A DNA stretch of 59,986 nucleotides from Acidobacteriota bacterium (GTDB taxonomy: Bacteria > Acidobacteriota > Terriglobia > Bryobacterales > Bryobacteraceae): NCBI GenBank assembly GCA_026394055.1, contig JAPKYZ010000079.1, forward strand, positions 1-59,986, written 5' to 3'. A program made the position numbers and the translations under genes. Under the pieces are notes generated by a model. It ran no database searches. It was not told the origin of the DNA and saw nothing but the letters and a program-made list of their open reading frames with translations. Below, in pieces: positions 46,106 through 55,647 of the stretch (the stretch's first letter is position 1; every line of letters begins with the position of its first letter).

Positions 46106-48565
46106 ATGCAAATCGTGGAACATCGTCAAAAAGCAGCCGGGCTGCCGGACCTGCTGCTCTATGATGCGCTGATTGATGACGGCGTGATGCTGCTTCAGGA
46201 CGGCGCGTTGATGGCAGGCTGGTCCTTTCGAGGGCCGGACATGGGCTCGGCCACCCACAGCGAAATGGCCGCACTGAGCGCGCGGCTGAATGGCGTTCTG
46301 CGGCTGGGGAGCGGCTGGATGGTCGCCTGCGACGCCGTGCGGTCGCGCTCGCCGGAGTATCCAGACGGGGGCAACTTTCCCGATCCGATCACGCGGCTGG
46401 TGGATCTCGAACGCGCCCAGCAGTTCCGAACGGAAGACGCGCATTTCGAGAGCGAGTACTTCCTGACCCTGACCTACCTGCCGCCGGAAGAGACCGAAGA
46501 GAAGATTCGCGGTTGGATGTTTGATGGCGAGCGCGAGTTCAAATCGAGCGCGCAACGGGCTCTGGAGTACTTCAAGTCACGGGTGTCCGGCTTCGACGAT
46601 ATCTTCAGCTCCCTGTTCACGGCGGAGCGGTTACGTGCGGTGCGCAGTGTCGACGAGTACGGCTTTCCAGTGGCTCACGATCAGTTGCTACGGTATGTCC
46701 ATCGGTGCGTGACGATGGTCGATCATCCGTTCGCGTTGCCGGAGGTTCCAGCGTATCTGAGTGAGATCGTCGGCACCTCGGATTTCATCGCGGGTGTTGC
46801 GCCGAAGGTGGGCCGAAAGCATCTTCGTGTGATTGCGATTGATGGTTTTCCACGATTGAGCTTCCCCGGCATCCTTGGGGCGCTCGATTCCTTGCCGATC
46901 GAGTACCGCTGGCACACGCGCGCCATCCTGCTGGACCCGGAAGAAGCGCGGACGGTGCTCGACAAGACGCGCAAGAAATGGCGCTCGAAGATTCGCGGCT
47001 GGAAGGACCAGTTGATGCGGACCGAGAACGGACCCGTCAACTTGTTTGCCCAAGAGATGGCCTCCGATGCTGAGGAAGCCATGGGTGTGGCCTCGTCGGG
47101 CGACGTTCAGTTCTGCGTCTACAACTCAGTCTTCATCTGCTTCAACGAAAACGAAGCCCAGCTTGAAGAGAACGCCGCGCTGGTGGTGAAGACGATTCAT
47201 AACCTAGGGTTCTCGTGCCGCGTCGAGTCGGTGAATGCGGTCGAGGCCTGGCGTGGCAGCCTGCCGGGCGATGGATACCGCAATGTGCGCCGGGTCCTAA
47301 TCCACACACTGAACCTGGCGGATATGATGGCGATCACGGCAGTCTGGGCCGGACTGAAACTGAATCCCTCGGAGCTGATGCCGAAGAAGTCGCCGCCGTT
47401 GCTCTATGCGGCCACCAGCGGCGCGACTCCGTTCCGCTTGAATCTGCATGTCGGCGATCTGGGGCACACCCTGATGATTGGCCCGCCGGGGGCTGGCAAG
47501 TCCACATTCTTGGGATTGACGGCCGCGCAATGGTTCCGCTATCCGCGCGCCCAAGTGTTCGCTTTCGACAAGGGCTATTCGCTGTTCGTGCTGACGCGCG
47601 CTGCGGGTGGTGAGTTCTACGATATCGGCGGGGAAAAGACGCACTGGGCATTCTGTCCACTGAAGGACCTCGATACTCAAGCTGATGTGGCCTGGGCGGT
47701 CGATTGGATCGAGAGCCTCTGTACGCTTCAGAAGTTCGACGTCACGCCGCGACACCGGAACGCCATTGCGGAGGCGGTCTTCCTTTTGCAGAACTCCCCG
47801 ACTCGGACGCTGACGGAACTGGTCGCGAATATTCAAGACACGGAGATGCGCGAAGCGCTCAACTACTACACGCTCGGCGGGGCGATGGGGCACCTGCTCG
47901 ACGCCGACCACGACATGTTGGGTGATGGACGCTTCCTGACTTTCGAGACGGAGCATCTGATGAACCTCGGGGAGAAGGCGGTCGTCGCCGTCCTGCTCTA
48001 CCTGTTCCGACGAATTGAAAAACGGTTAGATGGCTCGCCGACCTTGGTGCCGCTGGACGAGGCTTGGGTCTACCTGCGGCATCCGTTGTTCCGTGAACGG
48101 GTCCGCGACTGGCTCAAGACGCTGCGGAAGTTCAACGGAGTGGTGCTCCTCTCCACGCAGAATCTTTCGGACATCTTCAACTCGCCAATCCGTGATGTGG
48201 TTCTGGAGTCGTGCCCCACGAAGATTCTGTTGCCGAACGCCGAAGCGGCCAATCCAGCGTCGCGAGCTTTCTACGAGTCCATCGGACTGAACGAACGCGA
48301 AGTGGACATCGTGCAAAAAAGCATTCCGAAGCGGCAATACTACGTCGTCTCGCCAATTGGGCGGCGACTGATTGCGCTCGGGCTGGGCGGCGTGGCATTG
48401 AGCTTCGTCGGTATCAGCGGGCGAGAGGAACGGCAACTCGCCGAGGATGTGATGGATCAATACGCCAGCCGTTGGCAGGCGCAATGGCTTCGGATGCGGG
48501 GCCTGGGGGACTGGGCCGAGTACTACGAAGACGAATTGAGACGCTCGAAAAGGAGAACCGCATGA
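46106..48565 (+). CDS. trbE: TrbE/VirB4 ATPase
   Basis: This 819-residue ATPase has Walker A GPPGAGKST with Lys465, LTLVPLDEAWVYL-type Walker B near residue 650 and LLSTQNLSDIFNS. Its N-terminal CagE/TrbE domain includes FNENEAQLEENAALVVKTI. It powers pilus biogenesis. The stop overlaps the trbJ start (ATGA). Confidence 0.95.
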   Translation: MQIVEHRQKAAGLPDLLLYDALIDDGVMLLQDGALMAGWSFRGPDMGSATHSEMAALSARLNGVLRLGSGWMVACDAVRSRSPEYPDGGNFPDPITRLVDLERAQQFRTEDAHFESEYFLTLTYLPPEETEEKIRGWMFDGEREFKSSAQRALEYFKSRVSGFDDIFSSLFTAERLRAVRSVDEYGFPVAHDQLLRYVHRCVTMVDHPFALPEVPAYLSEIVGTSDFIAGVAPKVGRKHLRVIAIDGFPRLSFPGILGALDSLPIEYRWHTRAILLDPEEARTVLDKTRKKWRSKIRGWKDQLMRTENGPVNLFAQEMASDAEEAMGVASSGDVQFCVYNSVFICFNENEAQLEENAALVVKTIHNLGFSCRVESVNAVEAWRGSLPGDGYRNVRRVLIHTLNLADMMAITAVWAGLKLNPSELMPKKSPPLLYAATSGATPFRLNLHVGDLGHTLMIGPPGAGKSTFLGLTAAQWFRYPRAQVFAFDKGYSLFVLTRAAGGEFYDIGGEKTHWAFCPLKDLDTQADVAWAVDWIESLCTLQKFDVTPRHRNAIAEAVFLLQNSPTRTLTELVANIQDTEMREALNYYTLGGAMGHLLDADHDMLGDGRFLTFETEHLMNLGEKAVVAVLLYLFRRIEKRLDGSPTLVPLDEAWVYLRHPLFRERVRDWLKTLRKFNGVVLLSTQNLSDIFNSPIRDVVLESCPTKILLPNAEAANPASRAFYESIGLNEREVDIVQKSIPKRQYYVVSPIGRRLIALGLGGVALSFVGISGREERQLAEDVMDQYASRWQAQWLRMRGLGDWAEYYEDELRRSKRRTA

Positions 48566-49305
48566 ATCGCGCAACTCGCATTTCACGGCGGGCGCTGATG
48601 ACGGCTATAGCCGGATTCACCCCGCTTGCACTGACCACAAAGGCACAAGCCGGAGTCCTTGGCGGATTCGCCACCGAATGGACCCAGCTTTCCAACAACC
48701 TGCAATTGATCAGCGGCTATATTCGCCAGGGACAGGAACTGCAACAGAAGATCCTGATGGTGGCGGACATGGCCAAACACACCGCCCAGTTGCCGTTCCA
48801 GATCTTCGGACCGATCATGAACGACATTGCCGGGCTCCACGCCATCGTTCAGAACGGGCGGGCGCTGGCCTATTCGATGGGCAATCTCGACGCAGAATTC
48901 CGCAACCGATTCCGCGGCTTCGGGTACAACGCAAATGCCTGGTATACGCAATACCGGGACTGGTCGCAGACTTCGCTCGATACGACGCTGGGCGCTCTCC
49001 GCGCCGCCGGATTGCAGGGGCAGCAATTGTCATCCGAGCAGGCGGTGCTTAGCCAACTGCGGACGATGGCGCAAGGATCGGATGGCCGGTTGAAGGCGAT
49101 AGAGGTTGCAAACCAGATCGCCGAACAGCAGGTTCAGCAGTTGATGAAGCTCCGTCAACTCATCCTGGCCGACTTGCAGAGCAAGCAGGCCTATCAGGCG
49201 GCCCAGATTCAGAAGAGCGCCACTGCGGAGGCGGCCAGCGAAAGGCTCTTCAGTTCAGGACCCGCCGGATCGGACCCCCGTAGATATCAGAGCGGCTGGA
49301 AGTGA
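48562..49305 (+). CDS. trbJ: TrbJ/VirB5-like minor pilus protein
   Basis: This 247-residue protein has a twin-arginine-like basic start and signal peptide ending TTKAQA, then long helices (FATEWTQLSNNLQLISGYIRQ, QLMKLRQLILADLQSKQAYQ) typical of TrbJ. The ATG at 48562 follows AGGAG. Its last residues, RRYQSGWK, resemble the end of the next protein. Confidence 0.9.
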   Translation: MNRATRISRRALMTAIAGFTPLALTTKAQAGVLGGFATEWTQLSNNLQLISGYIRQGQELQQKILMVADMAKHTAQLPFQIFGPIMNDIAGLHAIVQNGRALAYSMGNLDAEFRNRFRGFGYNANAWYTQYRDWSQTSLDTTLGALRAAGLQGQQLSSEQAVLSQLRTMAQGSDGRLKAIEVANQIAEQQVQQLMKLRQLILADLQSKQAYQAAQIQKSATAEAASERLFSSGPAGSDPRRYQSGWK

Positions 49306-49315
49306 CAATGATGGC

Positions 49316-49651
49316 ATGAAGCCACTCACACTCTCATTGCTGTTGGTTCTCTTGGTTGGGTGCTCGCAGGAAGCGTCGACACCCATCATCGAAAAGGTCG
49401 AACGGGATGGCGCGGGCGATGTTCGCAAGGCATCAGGCCAAGCCATCGAAGAATGGTTGCGTAAGCGAGGCGCTGACTATGCGTTTGAGATTTGGCGAAT
49501 GTGCGAGCCCATCGCGCGAAGTGCCCCTGCCGCGTGGAACGACGGGACCGAAGGGCGGATCTGCCGCGCGGCGACTTCCGTCCGGTTGTTCAATGCCGAT
49601 CCGAAGGGTCTCAAGGGCGATTCGCGGAAGTTTCAAGGCGGTTGGAAGTAG
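49316..49651 (+). CDS. trbK: TrbK-like lipoprotein (entry-exclusion position)
   Basis: A 111-residue lipoprotein with lipobox LLVGC at residues 12-16. By position between trbJ and trbL it equals TrbK, the entry-exclusion lipoprotein of RP4, although it is longer than RP4 TrbK and sequence likeness is weak. Two further Cys (MCEPIARS; GRICRAA) may form a disulfide. The C-terminus RKFQGGWK matches the TrbJ end. Confidence 0.7.
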   Translation: MKPLTLSLLLVLLVGCSQEASTPIIEKVERDGAGDVRKASGQAIEEWLRKRGADYAFEIWRMCEPIARSAPAAWNDGTEGRICRAATSVRLFNADPKGLKGDSRKFQGGWK

Positions 49652-49682
49652 CGCGACCCGTGTCTGTATTTCCTGGGGCGCG

Positions 49683-51629
49683 GTGCTCCTCATATGGTTC
49701 GCCGTGGGCGCTATTCCCCTGTTCGGTCAAACCTATGCTCAATCTCCGGGCGACCTCCTTGACCAGTACCGAACGCTGAGGCCGACATGGTTCGCCGCCG
49801 CTGCGGGGGCGGCAAATCGTCTTTTCGGAATTCTTGCGCTTATCGAGTTCGCCTGGAGTGCCGCAGTGCTCGTTATGGAGCGGACGGACTTGCAAGGCTG
49901 GACATCTGGCCTAATCAAGCGCATGATGTTCGTCGGCGCGTTCTATGCGCTCTTGGTGAACGGAAGAACTTGGATTCCGGCCATCATAGACAGCTTCGAA
50001 ATCATTGGCCAGAATGCGGCGGGAGTTGGCGGGGGCTTGTCTCCTGGCGACATCTTCATTCGAGGTCTTGATATCGCCGACCAAATGCTGACGGCTTCCA
50101 GCCTGAGCGGCTTCCTGACGAACATTGCCGGTTCATTGGCACTGGTTCTTGGAGCTTTCATCACATTCCTTGCGTTTGTTGTTGTGTGCGTCCACTACGT
50201 AATGGCGCTGGTGGAAAGCTACGTCGTCGTTGGTGCAGGATTCATCTTCCTCGGGTTCGGCGGGAGCCGCTGGACCGCTCCGTACGTGGAACGATACATC
50301 GCCTTGGCGGTTGCGGTGGGTGTCAAGATTATGGTGCTTTACCTCCTGGTAGGCGCGGGGATGACCATTAGCGCTGGATGGGTGGCGCGGGCAACTTCAC
50401 TGGGAACCCTGGCCAATCCCATAATGAGCGCCCTCGACATCGTCGGCGGCGCGATCATCTTCATGGCGCTTTGCTGGCAAGCACCGAAGTTCACAGCCTC
50501 GCTACTTGGCGGATCGCCCGCTTTCAGCGGCGGTGATGTGGCCGCAGTAGGTCTGGCCGGTGCGCAAACGGCGTTTGTTGTAGGATCGCTCGGCGCGGGT
50601 GCGATGAAACTCCTTGCGGCTCGCGGCGCGGCGGCTGGAGCGATGAGCGTTTCGCAAGCTGCCGGAATGGGGGCGGGTGGCTCCTCGGCGGCGGGCGGCG
50701 CTGGCGCGGCTGGTGGCGGCAGCGGGATGCCCGGAAGCGGAGCGGGTGGCGGTCGGGGCTCCTCGGGTTCTCCCTCGGGCGGGTCGGGGGGCACTAGCGG
50801 CAACGTCGGTGCCAAAGGCAGCAGTGGGCAACCTGCGCCGCCAAGTAGCAATCCCGCCGGTACGCCAGGCAGCGGTTCGGCTGGAGGCAGCAATGGTTCG
50901 AGCAGCTCAGCCAAGCAAGCAAATGGGCAGAAGAACGGAGGCGGACCTTCGACCGCGAACGCGCCGACAATGGCGGCAAACGACAATCCGCAATCGGCAT
51001 CTGCGCCGCCGTCGGTCGGCACGGGCACTCACCCGAAGTCCTCCAATGGGCGGCAAGTCGCCGCTCCAAGTGCCGCGCGGGTAGGCATCGCCGGAAACGC
51101 CGCAAATGACGCAGTCTTCCAATCCTCCGAACCAGGTGCAGTCGCCATGGGCGGGAGCGCTACACAGGCCAAACCGCCGCGAGCAACACGGTCGTCCTCC
51201 GGCGGCCTCGATTCCCCGCAGACTGTATCGTTGCCGATGACCAACTCCTCACCGATGGATCTCTCTGCTCCAATGACCGTTGGTGATGGTCAGCCGTCGC
51301 CGCCAACGCAATCGCCATCGAAAGGCACTCCGGTGCAGCAAAGCGCGAGCCCCAACGCGACGCTGGAGAACCCGCAAACTATCGAGAGTCCCCAGACTGT
51401 GAACGCTCCGATGGCCAACTCATCGCCGATGACGAATAGTGCGCCTATGGCAGACCAAACCGTCAATCGTCCGCAATCGCAAGTTCCACCGCCGTCGTCG
51501 AATCTCGCGGAACGGCTCGAAAACCAGTTTGACCGCGCCGCTCAGCGGACTGCGATGTTGCGGCAGGCACTACCCGCTGACGGTCACGGTGGATCACCTG
51601 CACCGCTCAATCTGAATGGAGGCGAATAG
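49683..51629 (+). CDS. trbL: TrbL/VirB6 polytopic channel protein
   Basis: This protein has a short signal-like start, FAVGAIPLFGQTYAQ, then the TrbL family region with LDQYRTLRPTWFAAAAGAANRLFGILALIEFAWS and six or so membrane helices to about residue 300. A 330-residue Gly/Ser/Pro-rich tail follows. The tail contains repeats of N-SSPM and SAPM, typical of variable TrbL tails. The start is uncertain: the frame is open from 49356 through trbK, and GTG 49683 is chosen for the signal sequence. Confidence 0.85.
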   Translation: MLLIWFAVGAIPLFGQTYAQSPGDLLDQYRTLRPTWFAAAAGAANRLFGILALIEFAWSAAVLVMERTDLQGWTSGLIKRMMFVGAFYALLVNGRTWIPAIIDSFEIIGQNAAGVGGGLSPGDIFIRGLDIADQMLTASSLSGFLTNIAGSLALVLGAFITFLAFVVVCVHYVMALVESYVVVGAGFIFLGFGGSRWTAPYVERYIALAVAVGVKIMVLYLLVGAGMTISAGWVARATSLGTLANPIMSALDIVGGAIIFMALCWQAPKFTASLLGGSPAFSGGDVAAVGLAGAQTAFVVGSLGAGAMKLLAARGAAAGAMSVSQAAGMGAGGSSAAGGAGAAGGGSGMPGSGAGGGRGSSGSPSGGSGGTSGNVGAKGSSGQPAPPSSNPAGTPGSGSAGGSNGSSSSAKQANGQKNGGGPSTANAPTMAANDNPQSASAPPSVGTGTHPKSSNGRQVAAPSAARVGIAGNAANDAVFQSSEPGAVAMGGSATQAKPPRATRSSSGGLDSPQTVSLPMTNSSPMDLSAPMTVGDGQPSPPTQSPSKGTPVQQSASPNATLENPQTIESPQTVNAPMANSSPMTNSAPMADQTVNRPQSQVPPPSSNLAERLENQFDRAAQRTAMLRQALPADGHGGSPAPLNLNGGE

Positions 51630-51632
51630 CAC

Positions 51633-52367
51633 ATGGCTACCGAAATCTTGGAACCCATCACGGCACCGGCAAGCGAAGCTCGAGCCGCCGCGAAGCAAAC
51701 GAAGGAAAAGCCGGACGCTCCCATCCATAACCCGTATCTCGCCGCCCGCAAGGAATGGGACGAGCGCTACGGGGACTTGATCAGCCGGGCGAGGAACTGG
51801 CGCGCAGCGGCCTTCCTCTTTGGAGCCATCGCGCTCGTGTCGGTGGCAGGAATGATCGTTATTGCGAAGCAAGCGAAGGTTGTTCCGTACGTCGTCGCGG
51901 TGGATAACCTCGGCCGCGTTGCTTCGGCAGGAATGGCGGAGCAGACCACGGCTGCCGACGACCGGCTGAAGCGAGCCGTCGTCTACCAGTGGGTCAGCGA
52001 CTGGCGCATGGTCACGATTGACGGCATCGGGCAACGCAAAGCAATTGATCGTGTTTACTCGATGATCGGCAACGGGACACCGGCGCAAACGATCATCAGC
52101 GAGTACTACAGCAAAGACCCGCCGCACGTTCGTGCTCAAACGCAGACGGTGGATGTCGATGTCAAAGCAGTGTTCGCAACGTCAGACAAGACCTACGAAG
52201 TCGAGTGGACCGAGACAACTCGCTCGCTCACCGGCCAGGTGAAAAGTGAGGAGCGGTGGAAGGGGTCGTTGACTATCGCGATCAATCCACCCTCTGACGA
52301 GCGTTTGATCCGCGTGAACCCGCTCGGTGTCTACGTGACGAATGCAAGCTGGTCGAAAGTCCTGTGA
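51633..52367 (+). CDS. trbF: TrbF/VirB8 assembly factor
   Basis: This 244-residue bitopic protein has a cytoplasmic N-terminus (YLAARKEWDERYGDLISRARNW), one membrane helix (AAFLFGAIALVSVAGMIVIA) and a periplasmic VirB8 domain (VPYVVAVDNLGR, AVVYQWVSDWRMVTIDGIGQ, YEVEWTETTRSL). Three bases after trbL. Confidence 0.93.
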   Translation: MATEILEPITAPASEARAAAKQTKEKPDAPIHNPYLAARKEWDERYGDLISRARNWRAAAFLFGAIALVSVAGMIVIAKQAKVVPYVVAVDNLGRVASAGMAEQTTAADDRLKRAVVYQWVSDWRMVTIDGIGQRKAIDRVYSMIGNGTPAQTIISEYYSKDPPHVRAQTQTVDVDVKAVFATSDKTYEVEWTETTRSLTGQVKSEERWKGSLTIAINPPSDERLIRVNPLGVYVTNASWSKVL

Positions 52368-52386
52368 TTGCGGAGAGGAGTTTCTT

Positions 52387-53541
52387 ATGAAGGCCTTCAT
52401 GACATCTACACTTTTGATTGCCGCGCCGATGCTGATCGCTCAATCCGCGCCGCCCGCTGGGCAGGGGAAAGCTCAAACTCCTCCGCCCGTTGAGGTCAAG
52501 CGGGTACCGTCGCCTGCTCCAAAGCCAACGGCGAAAGACGGGGTACCGAGCCCGGAGCAATATCCGTTCACGAAGCTGATCGGCGCGCTCGAAGATGCTC
52601 CGAATCCGAAGCCCAGCCCATCCACTGAATTGAAGCTAGACGCTCCGCCCAGCGATGTTCCAAAGGACTGGCCAGCGGCGAAGGATGTGCCTCTTCCCGA
52701 GACTGCCAAAGAAGCACTAAACGCCAGTCAACCGTGGATGACGGAAAAGCAGGCACCGGCACCCGGCAAGGATGGGCGTGTCCTCTATACGTTCGGTGCG
52801 GGACTCCCCACCGTGGTGTGCGCTCCCTTGCGTGTCTGCGTCCTCGAACTTGAGGCGGGTGAGAAGGTGACGGGTGAGCCGCATATTGGCGATTCCGTTC
52901 GCTGGACCATCGCTCCGGCTACCTCTGGCCGCACCGACCAACCGACTTCCATGATCGTGATCAAACCAAAGCAGGCGGGCCTTGATACGAACCTGCTGGT
53001 GACGACTGACCGCCGCGCCTACTACATCCGGCTGATCAGCAAGCCCGAAGAATACCTGGCCCGCATTGCGTTCAGCTATCCAGACGATGGAGCCGCGCAA
53101 TGGAAGGTGCACCTGGCGCGGCAAGAGCAACGCCAGAAGGAAAACGCCGATGCCGTGCGGGTCGAACCTGTCGAGACAATCGACAACCTCTATTTCGACT
53201 ACCGGGTCACGGGCGGCGATGACTACATGCGCCCGACGCGCGTCGTTGACGACGGTAAGAAGACCTTCATCCAAATGCCAACTGGAACAGCAGTGCGCGA
53301 AGCGCCAGTATTGGTCGTGGTCGGCCCGGAAGGTAAGCCGGAGGTGGTCAACTATCGCGTGAAGGGCGATTTGTATATTGTGGATCGCCTCTTTGAACGC
53401 GGTGCCCTGTTGCTCGGAGTCGGCAAGAAGCAGCGGCGAGCCGAAATCGTACGCGGGACCTATCGCACGTCCAAGGGGAACAAAGCGAGCGGCAAAGATG
53501 TCTATCGCGATTTCAACCCAGACGAACAGAAGAAGGACTGA
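52387..53541 (+). CDS. trbG: TrbG/VirB9 outer-membrane complex protein
   Basis: This 384-residue secreted protein has a signal peptide (about residues 1-19), a Pro-rich region, and VirB9 motifs: VLYTFGAGLPTVVCAPLRVCVLELEAGEKV, TTDRRAYYIRLIS, IDNLYFDYRVTGGDDYMRPTRVVDDGKKTFIQMP. The ATG at 52387 has GAGGAG upstream. Confidence 0.93.
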   Translation: MKAFMTSTLLIAAPMLIAQSAPPAGQGKAQTPPPVEVKRVPSPAPKPTAKDGVPSPEQYPFTKLIGALEDAPNPKPSPSTELKLDAPPSDVPKDWPAAKDVPLPETAKEALNASQPWMTEKQAPAPGKDGRVLYTFGAGLPTVVCAPLRVCVLELEAGEKVTGEPHIGDSVRWTIAPATSGRTDQPTSMIVIKPKQAGLDTNLLVTTDRRAYYIRLISKPEEYLARIAFSYPDDGAAQWKVHLARQEQRQKENADAVRVEPVETIDNLYFDYRVTGGDDYMRPTRVVDDGKKTFIQMPTGTAVREAPVLVVVGPEGKPEVVNYRVKGDLYIVDRLFERGALLLGVGKKQRRAEIVRGTYRTSKGNKASGKDVYRDFNPDEQKKD

Positions 53542-53555
53542 CACGGGAGGCTCAT

Positions 53556-54932
53556 ATGGCAAGTTCGGATATCGTCTCGCCCAGCGGTCTCGACCTATCG
53601 CCGAAGCCGCCCAGCCCGGTGCGCGTCAGCAAACGGGCTGGCTTTCTATTCCTGCTCGTCGGCGCGATTGTGCTGGGGCTGATTCTCTACGGAGTCGTCA
53701 CGCGTGGCGACCGGCAACTCAGGCTTGGCTTTCAGATGGACGAAACCAAGGGTCTGACAGCGGCTACGGATGCCGGCAAGATGATCACGTCGAAAGTTCC
53801 AGCGAGCGCGCTCGCACAAGGGCGCGGACCGGCCGCCGAGGAGCTCATCACCGAACCCTCGTCAGCTCCGACGGCAAGCCCGGCTGCGGCTACGCCCACG
53901 TATCAACAGGCTCCCATCTACTATCCGCCACCGCCCACGCAACCCCAGTATCGGGAACCATCGGCGGAAGACCGCCGCCGTGAGCTTGCCTATCAACGCG
54001 AGCAAGAAGCGCTCAACGCGCCGACCACGGCGCGCGAAGCCTTTTCCCCCAGCCAGCAGGCGGGCGCGGTTGGCACCAGCGGGCCGACGCCGCAAGGCGA
54101 CTTGGCGCAGATGACGCAATTGCTGCAGGCCATGCAAGGTCCGGCAGCAGGACAACGTCTGGCGAATGTGCCAGCCGCAAGTGCAAACGGCATCCCGCGA
54201 ATCACGTTGGGATCGAACAGCACCAGCCAAGCGGAAGAGTACAAGCTGCAAAACGCCCAGGATGAGAAGGAAGCGTTTCTCGAAAAAGCGCGCGCTAAGA
54301 ATGCGGAGAACTATCTCGGGACCACGCGCGTGAAACCGCTCAGCAAGTACGAGATCAAAGCCGGATGGGACATTCCGGCGATTCTCGAACAGGCTATGAA
54401 TTCGGACCTCCCCGGCGAGCTCAAAGCACTGGTCCGCGAAAACGTTTATGACACGGCGACCGGCAAGTACCTGTTGATCCCGCAAGGTTCACGATTGGTG
54501 GGTGCCTACGATTCACGGATCGGCTATGGGCAAGACGGTGTGCAGGTCGCCTGGAACCGCATCATCTTTCCCGACGCCTCGTCGATCAATCTCGAAGGCA
54601 TGGCCGGACAAGATGCCAAAGGCAACACCGGCCTTCGCTACGACGTGGACAACCACTACAAGCGCCTGATCGGCATGGCGGTGCTCACCAGCGCCTTCAG
54701 CGCGGCCTTCCAACTTTCCCAGACGCGACGGGGTACGGTCTTCACGTATCCGAGTCCAGGAGAGATCGCGGGCAGCGCCGCCGCCGGAAATCTGTCGCAA
54801 ATTGGCGCGGAGGTGACGCGCCGCAACCTCAACATCCAGCCGACGGTGAAGGTGCCGATCGGCTACAGATTCAATGTTCGGGTGAACCGTGACCTGCTGT
54901 TCGAATCCCCCTATCGCGCGATGCAGCCTTAG
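53556..54932 (+). CDS. trbI: TrbI/VirB10 channel protein
   Basis: This 458-residue protein has an N-terminal membrane anchor (about residues 27-48), a Pro/Gln-rich middle and the VirB10 barrel domain: YEIKAGWDIPAILEQAMNSDLPGELKALVRENVYD, LLIPQGSRLVGAYDS and IQPTVKVPIGYRFNVRVNRDLLF. Last recognisable trb gene; trbH is not seen. Confidence 0.93.
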   Translation: MASSDIVSPSGLDLSPKPPSPVRVSKRAGFLFLLVGAIVLGLILYGVVTRGDRQLRLGFQMDETKGLTAATDAGKMITSKVPASALAQGRGPAAEELITEPSSAPTASPAAATPTYQQAPIYYPPPPTQPQYREPSAEDRRRELAYQREQEALNAPTTAREAFSPSQQAGAVGTSGPTPQGDLAQMTQLLQAMQGPAAGQRLANVPAASANGIPRITLGSNSTSQAEEYKLQNAQDEKEAFLEKARAKNAENYLGTTRVKPLSKYEIKAGWDIPAILEQAMNSDLPGELKALVRENVYDTATGKYLLIPQGSRLVGAYDSRIGYGQDGVQVAWNRIIFPDASSINLEGMAGQDAKGNTGLRYDVDNHYKRLIGMAVLTSAFSAAFQLSQTRRGTVFTYPSPGEIAGSAAAGNLSQIGAEVTRRNLNIQPTVKVPIGYRFNVRVNRDLLFESPYRAMQP

Positions 54933-54984
54933 AGGCATAATGAAGCCAGCAGATCCCAGAAACCGTCTCTCTCGTCTAAGAAAT

Positions 54985-55004
54985 CTCGCCAGGCCGCTGG
55001 CGAG
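54985..55004 (+). terminator. Strong hairpin after trbI
   Basis: CTCGCCAG and CTGGCGAG form a perfect eight-base stem with loop GCCG. There is no T-run, so it may attenuate or protect the trb mRNA 3' end rather than terminate fully. Confidence 0.45.
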
Positions 55005-55037
55005 AGGTACGGTGAATGTCGTACTATGCGGGAGAAC

Positions 55038-55433
55038 ATGGAACGTACCCAGAACGTTGTCCGCCTGCTCGACACCAAGTCGAAGGCGAGGAAACCGCGA
55101 GGTTCTTCAGTGGACGAGAACCGCCCGAAGACCATCAAGTTGGCGATCCGATTTCTCACCGGACTCAATGGACCCCTCCGCAGCCAAACGCAGTACCGAG
55201 GCGACCTCAGTCAAATTGTGATGGACGCCTTGAAGGAACTGGACCTGATGACCGTGGCCCTCATCGACATCCGCGAACCGAAAGAAGAGGAGACCTGCCT
55301 TATGCTTTCCGAGGATTCGATGAAGGCGCTCAAGAAGGCGTCCAAGCAGCGGGAAGTGTCGCTGAACGTGCTTGTGAATACCGCCTTGGCTCATTGGCTG
55401 GCGGACAAGAAGGCAATCAAATTGAAAGGATAG
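55038..55433 (+). CDS. Putative RHH-type small regulator
   Basis: A 131-residue basic protein with a first segment TIKLAIRFLTGL/DLSQIVMDALKEL and a second CLMLSEDSMKALKKASKQREVSLNVLVNTALAHWL, the latter like a ribbon-helix-helix. The ATG at 55038 has GGGAGA upstream; 55026 is an alternative. GGTACGGTGAA at 55007-55017 resembles half of the shared operator. Candidate regulator of the transfer genes. Confidence 0.6.
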   Translation: MERTQNVVRLLDTKSKARKPRGSSVDENRPKTIKLAIRFLTGLNGPLRSQTQYRGDLSQIVMDALKELDLMTVALIDIREPKEEETCLMLSEDSMKALKKASKQREVSLNVLVNTALAHWLADKKAIKLKG

Positions 55434-55437
55434 CGAT

Positions 55438-55647
55438 GTGAGTTCAAGCCGACGGCTCGACATCACCATCGGCCTTCTGGCCGGAGGGACTGCTGTGCTC
55501 GGGCTCAGTGTCAGCCTGCTTGCCCGCAATGAAGACGGCGGGCTTTTCGGGTCGATCACCCGGCAAGACCAGTCCTCTCTGTTGGCCGTTGCTGCCGCCG
55601 TGTTGGGGATGACCGTTGCCAAAGCCCTCCGCGCCCGCCGCCGCTGA
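55438..55647 (+). CDS. Small membrane protein
   Basis: A 69-residue protein with two hydrophobic helices (ITIGLLAGGTAVLGLSVSLLA and SSLLAVAAAVLGMTVAKAL). GTG start five bases after the previous stop, with AAAGGA upstream. It lies opposite the 3' end of the leftward gene below. Confidence 0.55.
   Translation: MSSSRRLDITIGLLAGGTAVLGLSVSLLARNEDGGLFGSITRQDQSSLLAVAAAVLGMTVAKALRARRR

Noticed and set aside
48211..48561. Long N-terminal extension of TrbJ
   Set aside because: It lies within trbE in another frame; the signal peptide and AGGAG point to 48562.
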